DNA from: Planctomycetota bacterium
GTDB taxonomy: Bacteria; Planctomycetota; UBA1135; JACQFD01
Direction: 5' to 3'
Assembly: GCA_016792805.1 (NCBI GenBank)
Contig: JAEUHX010000018.1
Coordinates: 186,001-250,000, forward strand
DNA length: 64,000 nucleotides
Every line of letters begins with the position of its first letter. The stretch's first letter is position 1. A model generated the notes under the pieces. That model was not told the DNA's origin and did no database searches. It was given only the letters and a program-made list of their open reading frames with translations. Both the position numbers and the translations under genes were made by a program. Below, piece after piece: positions 54,329 to 64,000 of the stretch.

Positions 54329-57300
54329 ATGAGTATCAACCGACATTGGATCGCGTTCGCCCTTGGGATTGCGTCTCTCATACTCGTGGCGCTTGCGTGG
54401 ACAGCCTTCGTTCGAACTAACGAATCGCGTTCCGACTCTTTGCGATCCGCCAGTGAGAGCCCACAATCAGCGAACGCAGCTACTTCTGACTCCGCCAGCC
54501 TGGCGACACCTCACCCCGAGAATCGCACCGTAGTAGCCGCGGTCGCGCGCTTCGCGAAGGGAGTCGCCACTCTCGAGTCTGGGAGCGCCGCCGTTGGCGC
54601 TGAGATCTTCCTCGCTGAGAGCTCAGTAATCGCTCGTGCGAGCGAGCCGCCGCCCATCGGGCCTCCCGAAGCGATGCCGCATCCAGCTGCGATTTCAGCT
54701 GGAGAGGGGAAGTTTGAACTCCCAGGAGTTCATAGAAAGCAGCCGCTCCTCGCGCTGCTCCCAGGCGAAGGGTTCGGATACACACCGGCATGGGAGCCGG
54801 AGGTGCCGATTCGCATCACCAAGCACCGCGGCGTCACGTTGAGGCTTGTCGAGCGCAAACTCGGGCCTCCGCCGGTCGTTGGAGCCAAGGTCCATCTGCG
54901 TCGGCTTGCGCTTATTCACGATGCGACAAATCAACTTCTTCCAGAAGGCCGTAAAGAGTATCGGGCGCTATCACACATCGAGCGGCTCGCTGGACACACA
55001 GACGCTTCGGGCATCGTGACGTTCGCGGGAGTGCCCGAGGGAGTTTTTGAAGCCCACATTGAGGTGTCACCGACTCAGAAGCTCACAATCTCTCCTCTCG
55101 TATTCTCAACCGAGGAGATGCTGACGATCCCGATCGGCGAGAGCGGCCGCATCTCCCTCACAGTAATCCGTCGAGACACGAACGCGCCGATTCCCACGGC
55201 GAGCGCGCGAGCGATGGACCTCGATCCACCCTTTCCGTCGATCACGCCTTGGATCAAGACGGACGATCAAGGCGTGGTCCAGCTCGATGGGCCTATTCGT
55301 GGATTCGACCGCGTCCAGGCGATCGTTCGCGCAAAGGGCTTCGCGACGGAATCTATAATACTTCCGGAGGTTGCAACAGAATCGCACGTCGCTCGAACAG
55401 TATCATTGGAACCGGGGCGCGATCTCGGCTCAGTGATTCAGGACTCTGAGGGGAAACCAATCGCGGGAGCCCAGATTCTGGCGCAGTCCCCCGCCGATCG
55501 CGTCTTTGAGCGAGTCTGGTCCAACGACGAGGGGAAGTTCGCCATCCCAAGCGCGCCCCAATCGAGGGCGACGAAGCTTGTTATCTCGAAGCCGGGTTTC
55601 GTCACTTCGGAGATCGTTGTAGAACCGAGCAAACCAGCGCCCAGCCCAATCCTCCTGCAGCGCGCGGGTCAGATCATTCTTGAGATCGACGGACTGCCCA
55701 CAAAAACGGAATCTCCTGATCGGAAAGTCTCCGTCTGGCTGCGCTTCGACGACCTCTCGGGAGCCGCTGGCGTCTCGCAACAATTCGATGTTTCCAACCG
55801 ATGCGATGCTCCGATCGACCTGCCTGTAGACAGCTCCGGTCGCTACCTCGTCCGAGTCCAATGTTCGGAGCGCGCGCCTCAGAATGTGTTCGCCGACGTC
55901 CGGGAAGGGATTCCCACTAAAGTCCATGTCAATCTTCGTTCTGGGACAACGGTCCGAGGACGCGTCATCGCAGGGCGCGAACGAACGCCCATCGCGAACG
56001 CATTTATCCAAGTGATTCTTCCTCGCCGACTCAACGGCAGCGTCGGTACGCCGAGTGGAGTTTCAATCAACACTGATGCCGACGGGCGGTTCACACTCGA
56101 AAACGCGGCACCTGGCGCTCTGGAGCTTCTGTTCATCGACGGCGATCGAGCTGGCCGGCAACTCGAGTTTCTTGTGCCTGAGAAATCAGATCACGACATT
56201 GGTGTGATCGAGCTCTACCGCTTTCCGCGACTCAGCGGCCGGATCCTCTCGGAGGGCAATCTTCCGTCCGACGTTTATGTGAAGGTGCGAGACCACGCGT
56301 CGGTTGAGAGAGCTGGGATCCCCGTCCAAAGGGACGGCTCCTTCTCCGCAGCGGGCATTCTCAAGGGGAATTATTCACTCTCCGTGGGAGTGCGATCGGA
56401 CCCGAGCTTCGAGACGGGCCGGCTCTTTCTTGTGATCGGTGACGACGAGGACAAAAAGGTGACGCTGCGCTACGGCCCGGCGAATCTCCGATGCAAAATT
56501 GCGCCAACGTTCGACGACCCGAGCCAAGAGTGGGAACTCACAGTACGCAGTTACGGAACGGGGGGAGTCATCGGCAGCCGAGACGGTCGCGGTGATGCGT
56601 CTCTTGAAGTGTGTGGAATGCCGACGGGAAAGGTTCAGATTGTCGTTCGGACGTGGGGATCGAAGCGAACGACGCTCCTTCAGCAGCCAGCCGAGCTGCG
56701 CTCCGGCTGGAATGACATCGCGCTGCAGCGAAGCGGCTCCGAGTTGAAAGTTACCGTTCGGGATCGCTCGGGCGAGGCGCTTCCCGGAGCATCGGTGACT
56801 TCGTATCGAGACTCAAGATCCGGATTCAACGCCGCCGTTCGGACCGACTTGAAGGGCGAAGTGATTCTGCGGGACATGACGGCGGGAAGCTACTTATTGG
56901 GGGTTGTTAAGAATGGATTTGAGCGCGTGCCTCGGACACGCGTAGAGCTGCGCGACGGCTCCTCGAGCGACGTCGAAATTCGGGTACTTCGAGAGTCACC
57001 TTTGGCAGTGATCCTTCGAGATCCACGAGGTCAGCCCGTAGCGGGAGCCACCGTCCGCGTCGAACGCAACGACACACTTCTTGGGGAATCTTACTTCTAT
57101 GACTCCGATGGCCAGGGAGCAGCACGATTCGAGTCCCTCGGCGCAGGGCCGCACAAGATTCGAGTGCTGTCCGGACCTAATCTCTTCCCGCTCGAGAAAA
57201 TGATTGAGCTTGCCGCCGATCAGGCGCTTGAAGTACCCATCACCGTGCGCAGGCTCGGCGCCGTTCGCATTCGTGTGATCGACAAGTCAGGGGCGTCGGT

Positions 57301-57535
57301 CGCGGGCGCCGCCCCCATCGTCCAGGTCGACGGCGTCGACGGCGATAGCAACTCTTGGCTCGCCGATGGAATTTGTGAAAGTGCGACGGGCGCGGCCGAG
57401 ACCGGCCCCGACGGCGTTCTCGAGATCCGCCGCCTTCCGGAAGGAAAGGCCACCATCGCCGTCGAAGGCACCGCGCCCTGGCTCACTTCCATCGAGCCGG
57501 ACAAGACGACAGACGCGCTGCTGCGACAGAATTGA
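54329..57535 (+). CDS. Large membrane-anchored beta-sandwich protein, paralogue 2
   Basis: 1068 residues from ATG 54329 (MSINRHWIAFALGIASLILVALAW); a TTG at 54320 is possible. Same domain series as paralogue 1 but more diverged (RRLALIHDATNQLLPEGRKEYRALSHIE; LRGSGT-type differences throughout), with the C-terminal 100 residues RLGAVRIRVIDKSGASVAGA ... LLRQN nearly identical. A 154-base gap separates it from paralogue 1. No active-site motif; the likely role is structural or ligand-binding at the envelope. Confidence 0.77.
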   Translation: MSINRHWIAFALGIASLILVALAWTAFVRTNESRSDSLRSASESPQSANAATSDSASLATPHPENRTVVAAVARFAKGVATLESGSAAVGAEIFLAESSVIARASEPPPIGPPEAMPHPAAISAGEGKFELPGVHRKQPLLALLPGEGFGYTPAWEPEVPIRITKHRGVTLRLVERKLGPPPVVGAKVHLRRLALIHDATNQLLPEGRKEYRALSHIERLAGHTDASGIVTFAGVPEGVFEAHIEVSPTQKLTISPLVFSTEEMLTIPIGESGRISLTVIRRDTNAPIPTASARAMDLDPPFPSITPWIKTDDQGVVQLDGPIRGFDRVQAIVRAKGFATESIILPEVATESHVARTVSLEPGRDLGSVIQDSEGKPIAGAQILAQSPADRVFERVWSNDEGKFAIPSAPQSRATKLVISKPGFVTSEIVVEPSKPAPSPILLQRAGQIILEIDGLPTKTESPDRKVSVWLRFDDLSGAAGVSQQFDVSNRCDAPIDLPVDSSGRYLVRVQCSERAPQNVFADVREGIPTKVHVNLRSGTTVRGRVIAGRERTPIANAFIQVILPRRLNGSVGTPSGVSINTDADGRFTLENAAPGALELLFIDGDRAGRQLEFLVPEKSDHDIGVIELYRFPRLSGRILSEGNLPSDVYVKVRDHASVERAGIPVQRDGSFSAAGILKGNYSLSVGVRSDPSFETGRLFLVIGDDEDKKVTLRYGPANLRCKIAPTFDDPSQEWELTVRSYGTGGVIGSRDGRGDASLEVCGMPTGKVQIVVRTWGSKRTTLLQQPAELRSGWNDIALQRSGSELKVTVRDRSGEALPGASVTSYRDSRSGFNAAVRTDLKGEVILRDMTAGSYLLGVVKNGFERVPRTRVELRDGSSSDVEIRVLRESPLAVILRDPRGQPVAGATVRVERNDTLLGESYFYDSDGQGAARFESLGAGPHKIRVLSGPNLFPLEKMIELAADQALEVPITVRRLGAVRIRVIDKSGASVAGAAPIVQVDGVDGDSNSWLADGICESATGAAETGPDGVLEIRRLPEGKATIAVEGTAPWLTSIEPDKTTDALLRQN
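57235..57535 (+). repeat. Homogenised 3' end, copy 2 of 3
   Basis: Differs from copy 1 by only scattered single bases (for example GGCGCC to GGCGTC). The identity with copy 3 begins slightly further upstream (GGCGCTTGAAGTACCCATC). Confidence 0.88.
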
Positions 57536-57762
57536 CGCACTTCGCTCGCTAGCCCGCCTGGGCACGAGCAGAACTTCTTGGGGGCTGCCGGCACACCGCG
57601 ACAGGATCACCCCGTCCAATCGCTTCAGCTTCCCCGTGGGACGCGGGAGCGGCCTGATGACTTCTCAAGGCAGTCATTGCCCTTTCTGTCCAGTGCGACC
57701 GCATATCCCCGTCGACCCGAAAGTGATCCTTGATGGTCCTCTCTCATTGCACGGAGGCAAGA

Positions 57763-60700
57763 ATGAGTAAGAGTCCACATTGGAGGGTCCTTGCACTTGT
57801 CCTCAGCCTCGTCGCGCTGCTCGGACTCGGGTGGCTCGCGTCCCGTCGTCTCAATCAACCCAGTTGGCCTGGGCAGCCCGGTCAGCGCGAAGCCGCTGCC
57901 ACGTCAGCTCCACCGGAAACTGTTGCAGATGTCGGCGCGACGCCGAAGCAACCGACCTCGGAGCGCATCGACGAGCGCAGAGTCCGAGGGACCGTGCTCC
58001 GCGAGTCGGGAGAGCTTGCTCCTGGAGCACGGATCTACGCCGTGCCCGAGCAGACCTTGAGCGAGCGTGAACTCAAGAATCCGGAGTCGACTAAGAGCGA
58101 GACAGCGCCCGACGCCATGACCGACTCAACCGGCGAATTCGAGCTCTCCTCAGATCGTATCCAGAAGCCAATTCTGGCTTTGCTTCCGCGGGATGGATTT
58201 GTATTCGCCCCGGCCTGGCAGCCCTCCGTTCCGCTCCGAGTCCTCCGTCACAACGGCATTACACTTCGGGTCGTCGAGCGAAAGCTCGGCGCGCCACCGG
58301 TGATCGGCGCTTCTGTACTCTTACGCCGGCTGCCGTTGTATCAGCACGGCACGTGGAAACTACTGCCCGAGCACCGGGATGAGTATCGTGCGCTGGCACG
58401 CATCGAATGCGTCACGGGAACGACGGATACGGATGGGAACGCCCGCTTCCCTGGAGTCCCGCCGGGTGTCTTCGCTGCCGCCATCGAAATCTCGCCCACT
58501 CAGAGGATGGTCATCTCTCCTCTTATCTTGGGATCCGAGGAATCTGTTGTATTGCCAGTCGGCGAGCCTGCACGGATCACCCTCTCGGTCCTCCGTCGCG
58601 ACACGCGCGAACCCATTCCGCCCGCAACCGCCTGCGTCATGGACCTGGATCCGCCATATCCGTCTGTCACTGCGTGGGCGCAAGCGGACGATCGTGGTGT
58701 GATTCTCCTCGAGGGGCCATTCCAAGGATACAGGCGCATCCATTCGATCATTCGCGCGAAGGGATTCGCGACCGAGTCTATTGTGATTCAGGAGATCGTA
58801 ACAGAATCGAGCGCGGCACGCACTGTCATGTTGGAGCCGGGACGCAACTTGACAAGCCAACTGCTCGACTCTGAGGGAATGCCGGTCGCGGGTGCGCTTG
58901 TACTCGCAGAGTCGCCCGCGAATCGCGTGATCGACCGAGACTGGTCTGACGAGTCGGGCAAATTTGAGATTCCCGACGCTCCCACCTCCCGCGAGATGTG
59001 GATCACCATCTCGAAGCCAGGGTTTGTCCCCTCGAAGACGACAGCTGAGATCGGAAAGCCCTTGCCAGACCCAATCATCCTGCATCGAGCGGGGAGGATT
59101 CTCCTACATATCGAAGGTCTTCCCACAAAAGCCGACACGCCGGACCGGTCGGTCACGGTTTGGACTCAGCGCTATGATCCATCGGGAGGCCATGGAGTGC
59201 CGCAATTCCATGACGTTTCCGATCGCTGCGAGAGCCCCGTCGATCTGCCGGGCGACGAGCCAGGACGCTACCTCGTTCGTGTTCAATGCTCGAAGCGAGC
59301 GCCGGTCAACCTTTATGCCGACGTGGAGAACGAGAAGGCTGCCCATGTCACAGCGGTGTTGGAGACCGGGACCACACTTCGCGGGCGAGTCCTCGCGGGT
59401 CGCGATCGGGCGCCCATTGCGAACGCAACTATCATGGTCCTCGTGCCGCGACCGCCCGCGGGCACTATGACTCCACCGAGCGGGATTTCCACATTCACCG
59501 ATGTCGACGGCCGCTTTGAGCTTCGAAATGCGGCGGCCGGCGAGCTCGAGCTGTTCATCCACGACGAGGAGCGCGCCGGCCGATATGTACAACTTGTGGT
59601 ACCCCCGTCCCTGGAGCACGACGCGGGTGTCATCGAGCTCTTCCGATACTCAAGAGTAACGGGGCAGATCGAGTCGGAGATCGAGCTCCCGGACGACGTG
59701 CATGTCAAAGTGCGAGACGCAGGGAATCTAGTGATTGATACAATCGGTGTGAAGAAGAGCGGCACATTCTCCCTCCCTGGAATCGTGAAAGGAAGTTACA
59801 GCTTCTCGGTGGGTGTGCACTCCGACTTGACCTTCGAAGCCGGGCGGCGCGCCATCAAGATTGGTGACGATGAAGACAAGAAGGTTGTTCTCAAGTATGG
59901 CGCAGCGAGCCTGCGATGCCGATTGGCGCCGCCTCTCGAAGATCCGGCCGAGGGTTGGGAGCTGATCGTCCGTCGAAAGGACACGCTGGAGATCGTCGGA
60001 GCGCGTGACGGCAACGGAGATCGGCCGCTCGAGCTCCGTGGCATGCCCGCGGGGCTTGTGCAGCTGATTGTGCGATCGTGGGGAGGTCGATCCTCCATTC
60101 TCGCTCAGAGAGAAGCGGTGCTGAGTCCCGGCTGGAACGATCTCACTTTCTCTCGATCGAAATCGGAACTCCGCATCTCGGCCCTCGATCGCACCGGCGA
60201 GCCAATTGCAGGAGCAACAGTTACTACATTCTATGGCTCGAGAGTCGCCGAGTATGTTGCTCTCACAACAAATGCGAAGGGCCAAGTCATCGCACGCGAC
60301 CTCACTCCAGGACGTTACACCCTTGGGATCATTAAGCATGGCTTCGAGCGCGTACCTCGAACCCAAGTGGAGATTCGTGACGGAAGCACCGAGGAGGTAG
60401 AGCTTCGCGTAGCTCGGGAATCGCCGCTGGCTGTTCTTCTGTCGACGCCTCGCCGAGAGCCCGTGAGCGGCGCAACGGTCCGAGTCGATCCGCTCGGCGG
60501 GATCGCGCTGGAAGCGTACTTCCAAGACTCCGATGGCCGCGGCGTTTCGCGCTTTCGGTCGCTGGGAGCCGGAATGCACAAAATTCGCGTGTTGCCAGGT
60601 CCCAATCATTTCCCAGCCGAGAGCACTGTTGAACTGCCCGCCGAGAAGGCGCTTGAAGTACCCATCACCGTGCGCAGGCTCGGCGCCGTTCGCATTCGTG

Positions 60701-60960
60701 TGATCGACAAGTCAGGGGCGTCGGTCGCGGGCGCCGCCCCCATCGTCCAGGTCGACGGCGTCGACGGCGATAGCAACTCTTGGCTTGCCGATGGGATTTG
60801 TGAGAGTGCAACAGGCGCGGCCGAGACCGGCAACGACGGCGTCCTCGAGATCCGCCGCCTCCCCGAAGGAAAGGCCACCATCGCCGTTGAAGGCGCGGCA
60901 CCTTGGCTCGCATCGATCGAGCCGGACAAGACTACTGAGGTGCTGCTGCGACAGAATTAG
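57763..60960 (+). CDS. Large membrane-anchored beta-sandwich protein, paralogue 3
   Basis: 1065 residues from ATG 57763, chosen for the GGAGG 6 bases upstream and the membrane helix right after it (VLALVLSLVALLGLGWLA, about 9-27). Domain series as in paralogue 1, to which it is clearly closer: SREMWITISKPGFVPSKTTA, FELRNAAAGELELFIHDEER and GMHKIRVLPGPNHFP are shared. The C-terminal 100 codons match both other paralogues. It lies 227 bases after paralogue 2; whether one transcript covers all three is not certain. Confidence 0.78.
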   Translation: MSKSPHWRVLALVLSLVALLGLGWLASRRLNQPSWPGQPGQREAAATSAPPETVADVGATPKQPTSERIDERRVRGTVLRESGELAPGARIYAVPEQTLSERELKNPESTKSETAPDAMTDSTGEFELSSDRIQKPILALLPRDGFVFAPAWQPSVPLRVLRHNGITLRVVERKLGAPPVIGASVLLRRLPLYQHGTWKLLPEHRDEYRALARIECVTGTTDTDGNARFPGVPPGVFAAAIEISPTQRMVISPLILGSEESVVLPVGEPARITLSVLRRDTREPIPPATACVMDLDPPYPSVTAWAQADDRGVILLEGPFQGYRRIHSIIRAKGFATESIVIQEIVTESSAARTVMLEPGRNLTSQLLDSEGMPVAGALVLAESPANRVIDRDWSDESGKFEIPDAPTSREMWITISKPGFVPSKTTAEIGKPLPDPIILHRAGRILLHIEGLPTKADTPDRSVTVWTQRYDPSGGHGVPQFHDVSDRCESPVDLPGDEPGRYLVRVQCSKRAPVNLYADVENEKAAHVTAVLETGTTLRGRVLAGRDRAPIANATIMVLVPRPPAGTMTPPSGISTFTDVDGRFELRNAAAGELELFIHDEERAGRYVQLVVPPSLEHDAGVIELFRYSRVTGQIESEIELPDDVHVKVRDAGNLVIDTIGVKKSGTFSLPGIVKGSYSFSVGVHSDLTFEAGRRAIKIGDDEDKKVVLKYGAASLRCRLAPPLEDPAEGWELIVRRKDTLEIVGARDGNGDRPLELRGMPAGLVQLIVRSWGGRSSILAQREAVLSPGWNDLTFSRSKSELRISALDRTGEPIAGATVTTFYGSRVAEYVALTTNAKGQVIARDLTPGRYTLGIIKHGFERVPRTQVEIRDGSTEEVELRVARESPLAVLLSTPRREPVSGATVRVDPLGGIALEAYFQDSDGRGVSRFRSLGAGMHKIRVLPGPNHFPAESTVELPAEKALEVPITVRRLGAVRIRVIDKSGASVAGAAPIVQVDGVDGDSNSWLADGICESATGAAETGNDGVLEIRRLPEGKATIAVEGAAPWLASIEPDKTTEVLLRQN
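60658..60960 (+). repeat. Homogenised 3' end, copy 3 of 3
   Basis: Matches copies 1 and 2; the stop differs (TAG instead of TGA followed by CGCAC). Confidence 0.88.
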
Positions 60961-61302
60961 ACTGCATTGAAACCGCGGACTCACGATGGACCGTTGGCGC
61001 GAACCTCGCGCGACGTATGAGTGAAGTCTCGGTCAGCCGACGGCTCGAAACCGCCGTGAGAAGCCCCAGCAAGCTCCTGTTCTCCACCGCCGAGCAACAA
61101 TGCGATCCCAGCCTGAAGTTCAACAGGGGATCCATCGTCTGCACTGGCACAGTGGGTCTCTATCTGCGGTCGAAGTTCAACGCCCAGGGAGCTGGCGCTC
61201 CGCATCGTTCTGAATCGGCTGGTGAGATCCTCATCGATGGCTTCGGCTCCGGCGATTCTTGCAGCGGCGCACAGATGATGAAACAGATCTCGTGGCGCCG
61301 CC
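60961..61302. other. Convergent intergenic region, no gene seen
   Basis: About 340 bases between the last paralogue and the convergent membrane protein gene. Short open frames look like shadows. No strong terminator hairpin was recognised. Confidence 0.5.
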
Positions 61303-62913
61303 TCACTTCGGGCGGCTAGCGCTGCGCTCGAGGTCGACGATCACCTCGGCGAATCCCGACGCGGGGACGTCGACCACCCGATCGGGAATGGCCATGTAAC
61401 CTTCCACAGAAGGGAATCGCAGTGTCACTTTTCGATCTCCGGGGAGCAGCAGCCGCCCGCGCTCCCCATCGAAGCGCTGCTCCTCTTCGGGCACGTCGGA
61501 CGCCACCGGCGGGCGAAGCACCGGGACCCGCGTGCCCCGATCGCGATAGCGAAGGTCGATCCCCGTCGCCGGGCCGAGCGAGAAGCGCTCGGTGTGGGCG
61601 CCTTCGGGCAGCTCCACCTGTTTCGATTCCGAACGGAGCGCCCCGAGGCCGTCCTCGACGTGAAGGCACACAAGCCCGCGCGGAACGAGCGCCTTGTGCA
61701 CTCCCGCCGTTTCTGTGAGCGAGCCGGTCGACTGGGCGCCCACGGGATGCCACCAAGCGCTACCGTGCTCGAGCGCCGCGCCCGAGCGCGCCTCGACGAG
61801 CTCCACGGTGAGTTCACAAATCTCCGGGACGACCCAGCGAACGGATGTCGCCCCCGACTTCGGCAGGTCGAGATGCCATTCGAGCCCGGTACCCCACAAA
61901 ACGGCGTGCACTCCGCCGACGGGAAACCGCCCCGCACTCCATCGCCATTCGCCGCTGCCGGCGCGCTGCGTCATCGTCTCGCGGTCGATGGAGACGCTGC
62001 GGTTCGTTGTTTGTGATGAGAGAGAGAGCGGGCCAAAGCTCGCCTCGAGCCGCTCGGGGATGACCACAATTCCCTCGAGCGGCGCCTCCTCAACGGCCTC
62101 GAGAACTGCGGCGCGGACTTCGAGCGATGCGCGCTCGAGTGAGTCCGGCGCGACCGACACACGCGCCCGGCCGATCGGCTTGCCGTAGCCCGGCTGGTAG
62201 TCGGCTTCAAAAATACAAATAGTGCACTCGCCTGCGGGCACCTCCTCGAGGCGCAGCGTGCGGGCGAGCCCAGGGAGCGGGCGGTCGGATTCCTGGGCCG
62301 CGGCGAATCCCTCGGAGTCGCGCTCGATCGCGGGAGCCGCGGGCTTCTGTTGCGTGTCCGCCGAGTCGGTAACGACGGAGATTTGTGCGCCCAAGACGCT
62401 CTCTTGCACCCACGGCTGAGCCCACTCATCCAACACAGCCTCACCGCGATAGATGCGCACGACCGCGCCGTGGGGCACCGCGCCGCGCACCTCGACCTCG
62501 AGCTTGCCCGCCTGCACGAGCGCAACCGAGCGCCTCCCCTTGGGCTCCGTCGAGAGGAGCACGGGCGTCCAGGCGTAGCCCGGCGCGCCGATCCAGACCC
62601 CTTCGCAGGCGCCTGCCTCGACCGGCGAGGAATATTGAAGAGGAGGCGCGGAAACGGTGCGCGCGCGGTAGAGATCGGGTGGGCCGAGCACGGCGCCCGC
62701 GCGCGACATCGATGGCGCGAGACGCACCTCGGAGAGCTCGGCCCCCGTGAGCTCGTCGAATGCGCGGATCTCGACGGCGCGCTCGAGATCCACGGGCGCG
62801 AGCTCCGGCTCCGTCGAGAAGCGCCACGCGCCCATGCCCTGGAGGAACGCGATGGCCCCCATGGCCCCGATGAGAAGCAACACAAGAAGGATTGCCGGCG
62901 AGCGCGACCGCAT
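61303..62913 (-). CDS. Single-pass membrane protein of beta-sandwich type
   Basis: 536 residues. N-terminal helix at about 6-25 (PAILLVLLLIGAMGAIAFLQ), then soluble all-beta sequence with CarboxypepD_reg-like segments (VEIRAFDELTGAELSEVRLAP; LTVELVEARSGAALEHGSAWW; GKLEVEVRGAVPHGAVVRIYRG). It is the same general type as the proteins at 44851-46497 and 50977-60960 but not clearly a close paralogue. No enzymatic motif. It converges on the paralogue operon. The next upstream gene (TPR protein) ends about 40 bases before it. Confidence 0.68.
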   Translation of the reverse strand: MRSRSPAILLVLLLIGAMGAIAFLQGMGAWRFSTEPELAPVDLERAVEIRAFDELTGAELSEVRLAPSMSRAGAVLGPPDLYRARTVSAPPLQYSSPVEAGACEGVWIGAPGYAWTPVLLSTEPKGRRSVALVQAGKLEVEVRGAVPHGAVVRIYRGEAVLDEWAQPWVQESVLGAQISVVTDSADTQQKPAAPAIERDSEGFAAAQESDRPLPGLARTLRLEEVPAGECTICIFEADYQPGYGKPIGRARVSVAPDSLERASLEVRAAVLEAVEEAPLEGIVVIPERLEASFGPLSLSSQTTNRSVSIDRETMTQRAGSGEWRWSAGRFPVGGVHAVLWGTGLEWHLDLPKSGATSVRWVVPEICELTVELVEARSGAALEHGSAWWHPVGAQSTGSLTETAGVHKALVPRGLVCLHVEDGLGALRSESKQVELPEGAHTERFSLGPATGIDLRYRDRGTRVPVLRPPVASDVPEEEQRFDGERGRLLLPGDRKVTLRFPSVEGYMAIPDRVVDVPASGFAEVIVDLERSASRPK

Positions 62914-62952
62914 CGCGTCATCGTACTCCGCGGTCGCGCACGCAGCCGCGCA

Positions 62953-64000
62953 CTACGGATTGCTTCCGCGGGCGCCCGCCCGGCAGAAGCAGCTGGCGCG
63001 CAGCTCCGTGTCGGCGCGCGCCCACGCTTTGTTGAAGCGCTCCCGCACCGATTCCAAATCGTCGCGGTTCAGCCGCTCGCAACACTCCAGCAGCCCGCGA
63101 AGAGCCCAGCCGTTCTCACGGTTGCGCTTCAGGTCCTCGCGATACACCGCCTCCGCCTCCTCCACCTTTCCCGACTCCAACAAAAGCGCGCCGAGCGCGT
63201 GGCGAACCGGCATCAGCCACCCCGGCGGCTCGTCATAATTGAGCGCATCCTCCGCAAGCACGCCCTCGCGGAGCTTCGCGAGCCCTTCGTCGGTGCGCCC
63301 TTGCCGGAACCGCAGCTCCCCCTCCAGCAGCTTGCGGCCGATTTGTGCGATGTCCCTCGCTTTGTGAATTCCTACTTTTGCATCCTCGGGAATCTGCGCC
63401 GCCGCCGCCTCGAATGCGGCCAGCTCCCTCTCCGCCATATCTGTTTTGCCGAGCGCCGCGGCCGCCACTCCTCGAGCCTCGTGCCACATCGCCCGCGAGA
63501 GCTTGAGCGGCTCTGCCGGCTGCGGCTCCGCGAGAATCTCCTCGTACCGTCCGAAGCGCAGCTGCACATGCACCGGGAGCAGCGTCAGGTAGTCCACAAA
63601 TCCAAGCAGCTCTCCCGACGCCTCCGCGGGGAACCCGGCCACCAGCTCCCGCGCCTTCTCCATGGCTCGGCCGTAGCGCCCTTCCACCATCGAGATCCAT
63701 GCCAAGAAATGTGCATTATGCGCACGGTACACATGGTATTGCGGATCGGGGCCGCGCCGGGCGATGTAGCGCGCGTCCGCCTCGATGGCGCGCTCGTTGG
63801 CCACCGCCCCCTTCTCCCACTGCCCGACGCGCACATCGATGTGCGCCGGCATATGCAATAGATGCGCCGTATCCGGCACCAGGCTCCGAAGGCGATCGGC
63901 CGCGGCGAGCGCGCGTTCGGGGAATGGAGACGCCTCCAGAATATGAATGTACAAATGATTGGCGCCGGGATGCTGTGGCGTGCGCGCCAGCACGCGGTCG
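62953..64000 (-). CDS. TPR protein (partial, runs off right edge)
   Basis: At least 349 residues; the frame is open to the window edge (…DRVLARTPQHPGANHLYIHILEASPFPERALAAADRL). Conserved blocks PDTAHLLHMPAHIDVRVGQWEKGAVANERAIEADARYI, YHVYRAHNAHFLAWISMVEGRYGRAMEKARELV and GEFYL-like later repeats match a common family of secreted tetratricopeptide proteins of about 550-600 residues. C-terminal cysteines (ASCFCRAGARG) end the chain. The N-terminus, and any signal peptide, are outside the window. The start cannot be given; GTG 63993 is internal to the family alignment. Confidence 0.8.
   Translation of the reverse strand, partial: DRVLARTPQHPGANHLYIHILEASPFPERALAAADRLRSLVPDTAHLLHMPAHIDVRVGQWEKGAVANERAIEADARYIARRGPDPQYHVYRAHNAHFLAWISMVEGRYGRAMEKARELVAGFPAEASGELLGFVDYLTLLPVHVQLRFGRYEEILAEPQPAEPLKLSRAMWHEARGVAAAALGKTDMAERELAAFEAAAAQIPEDAKVGIHKARDIAQIGRKLLEGELRFRQGRTDEGLAKLREGVLAEDALNYDEPPGWLMPVRHALGALLLESGKVEEAEAVYREDLKRNRENGWALRGLLECCERLNRDDLESVRERFNKAWARADTELRASCFCRAGARGSNP

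Overview
The window is a high-GC Gram-negative-type bacterial chromosome segment. Three vertex proteins of a bacterial microcompartment sit directly upstream of a class II aldolase (29350-31055), which is the Planctomycetota/Verrucomicrobiota style of fucose/rhamnose microcompartment locus. Together with many large single-pass beta-sandwich proteins and TPR proteins this suggests a member of Planctomycetota. That placement is an inference; no rRNA or tRNA gene was seen.

Layout. 1-14914 (minus): one long type II secretion / type IV pilus-like operon reading FHA protein, PilM-PilN fusion, PilO/GspM-like, TPR protein, GspG, GspH-like, giant GspK-like, GspJ-like (cut by the left edge). 15068-31055: housekeeping and envelope genes (rsmE, PD40 protein, radC-cutC, TPR metallopeptidase, two YkgJ-type proteins, Ser/Thr kinase, AAA+ ATPase, PPIase, microcompartment cluster), interrupted by three repeat-rich intergenic regions. 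31223-33495 (minus): SulP transporter and beta-carbonic anhydrase.

33602-44710 is the most unusual part: a diversity-generating retroelement (DGR) embedded in a putative defence or conflict locus. Two large proteins of the same architecture (two TIR/deoxyribosyltransferase-like Rossmann domains, a NACHT-type STAND NTPase, and a formylglycine-generating-enzyme/C-lectin domain) converge on a DGR core from both sides, and each ends in a variable repeat (VR1 36847-36991, VR2 39290-39434). The core (minus strand) holds an HTH-fused Avd-like protein, a classical Avd, a template repeat (TR), and a reverse transcriptase. The TR/VR differences fall almost only on template adenines. The TR is cut in the middle and fused directly to the RT at its FPSID motif, so the 3' half of the TR and the N-terminal half of the RT are missing: either a fossil DGR or an assembly deletion. 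A two-domain SLATT-like membrane protein is divergent from target 2.

44851-64000 is dominated by membrane-anchored, surface-type proteins: a 548-residue protein, a beta-helix protein, then an operon with a sigma-region-4-like regulator, a helical-repeat protein, a small membrane protein and three tandem paralogues of about 1065 residues whose last 100 codons are almost identical in DNA (recent gene conversion), followed by another single-pass protein and a TPR protein cut by the right edge.
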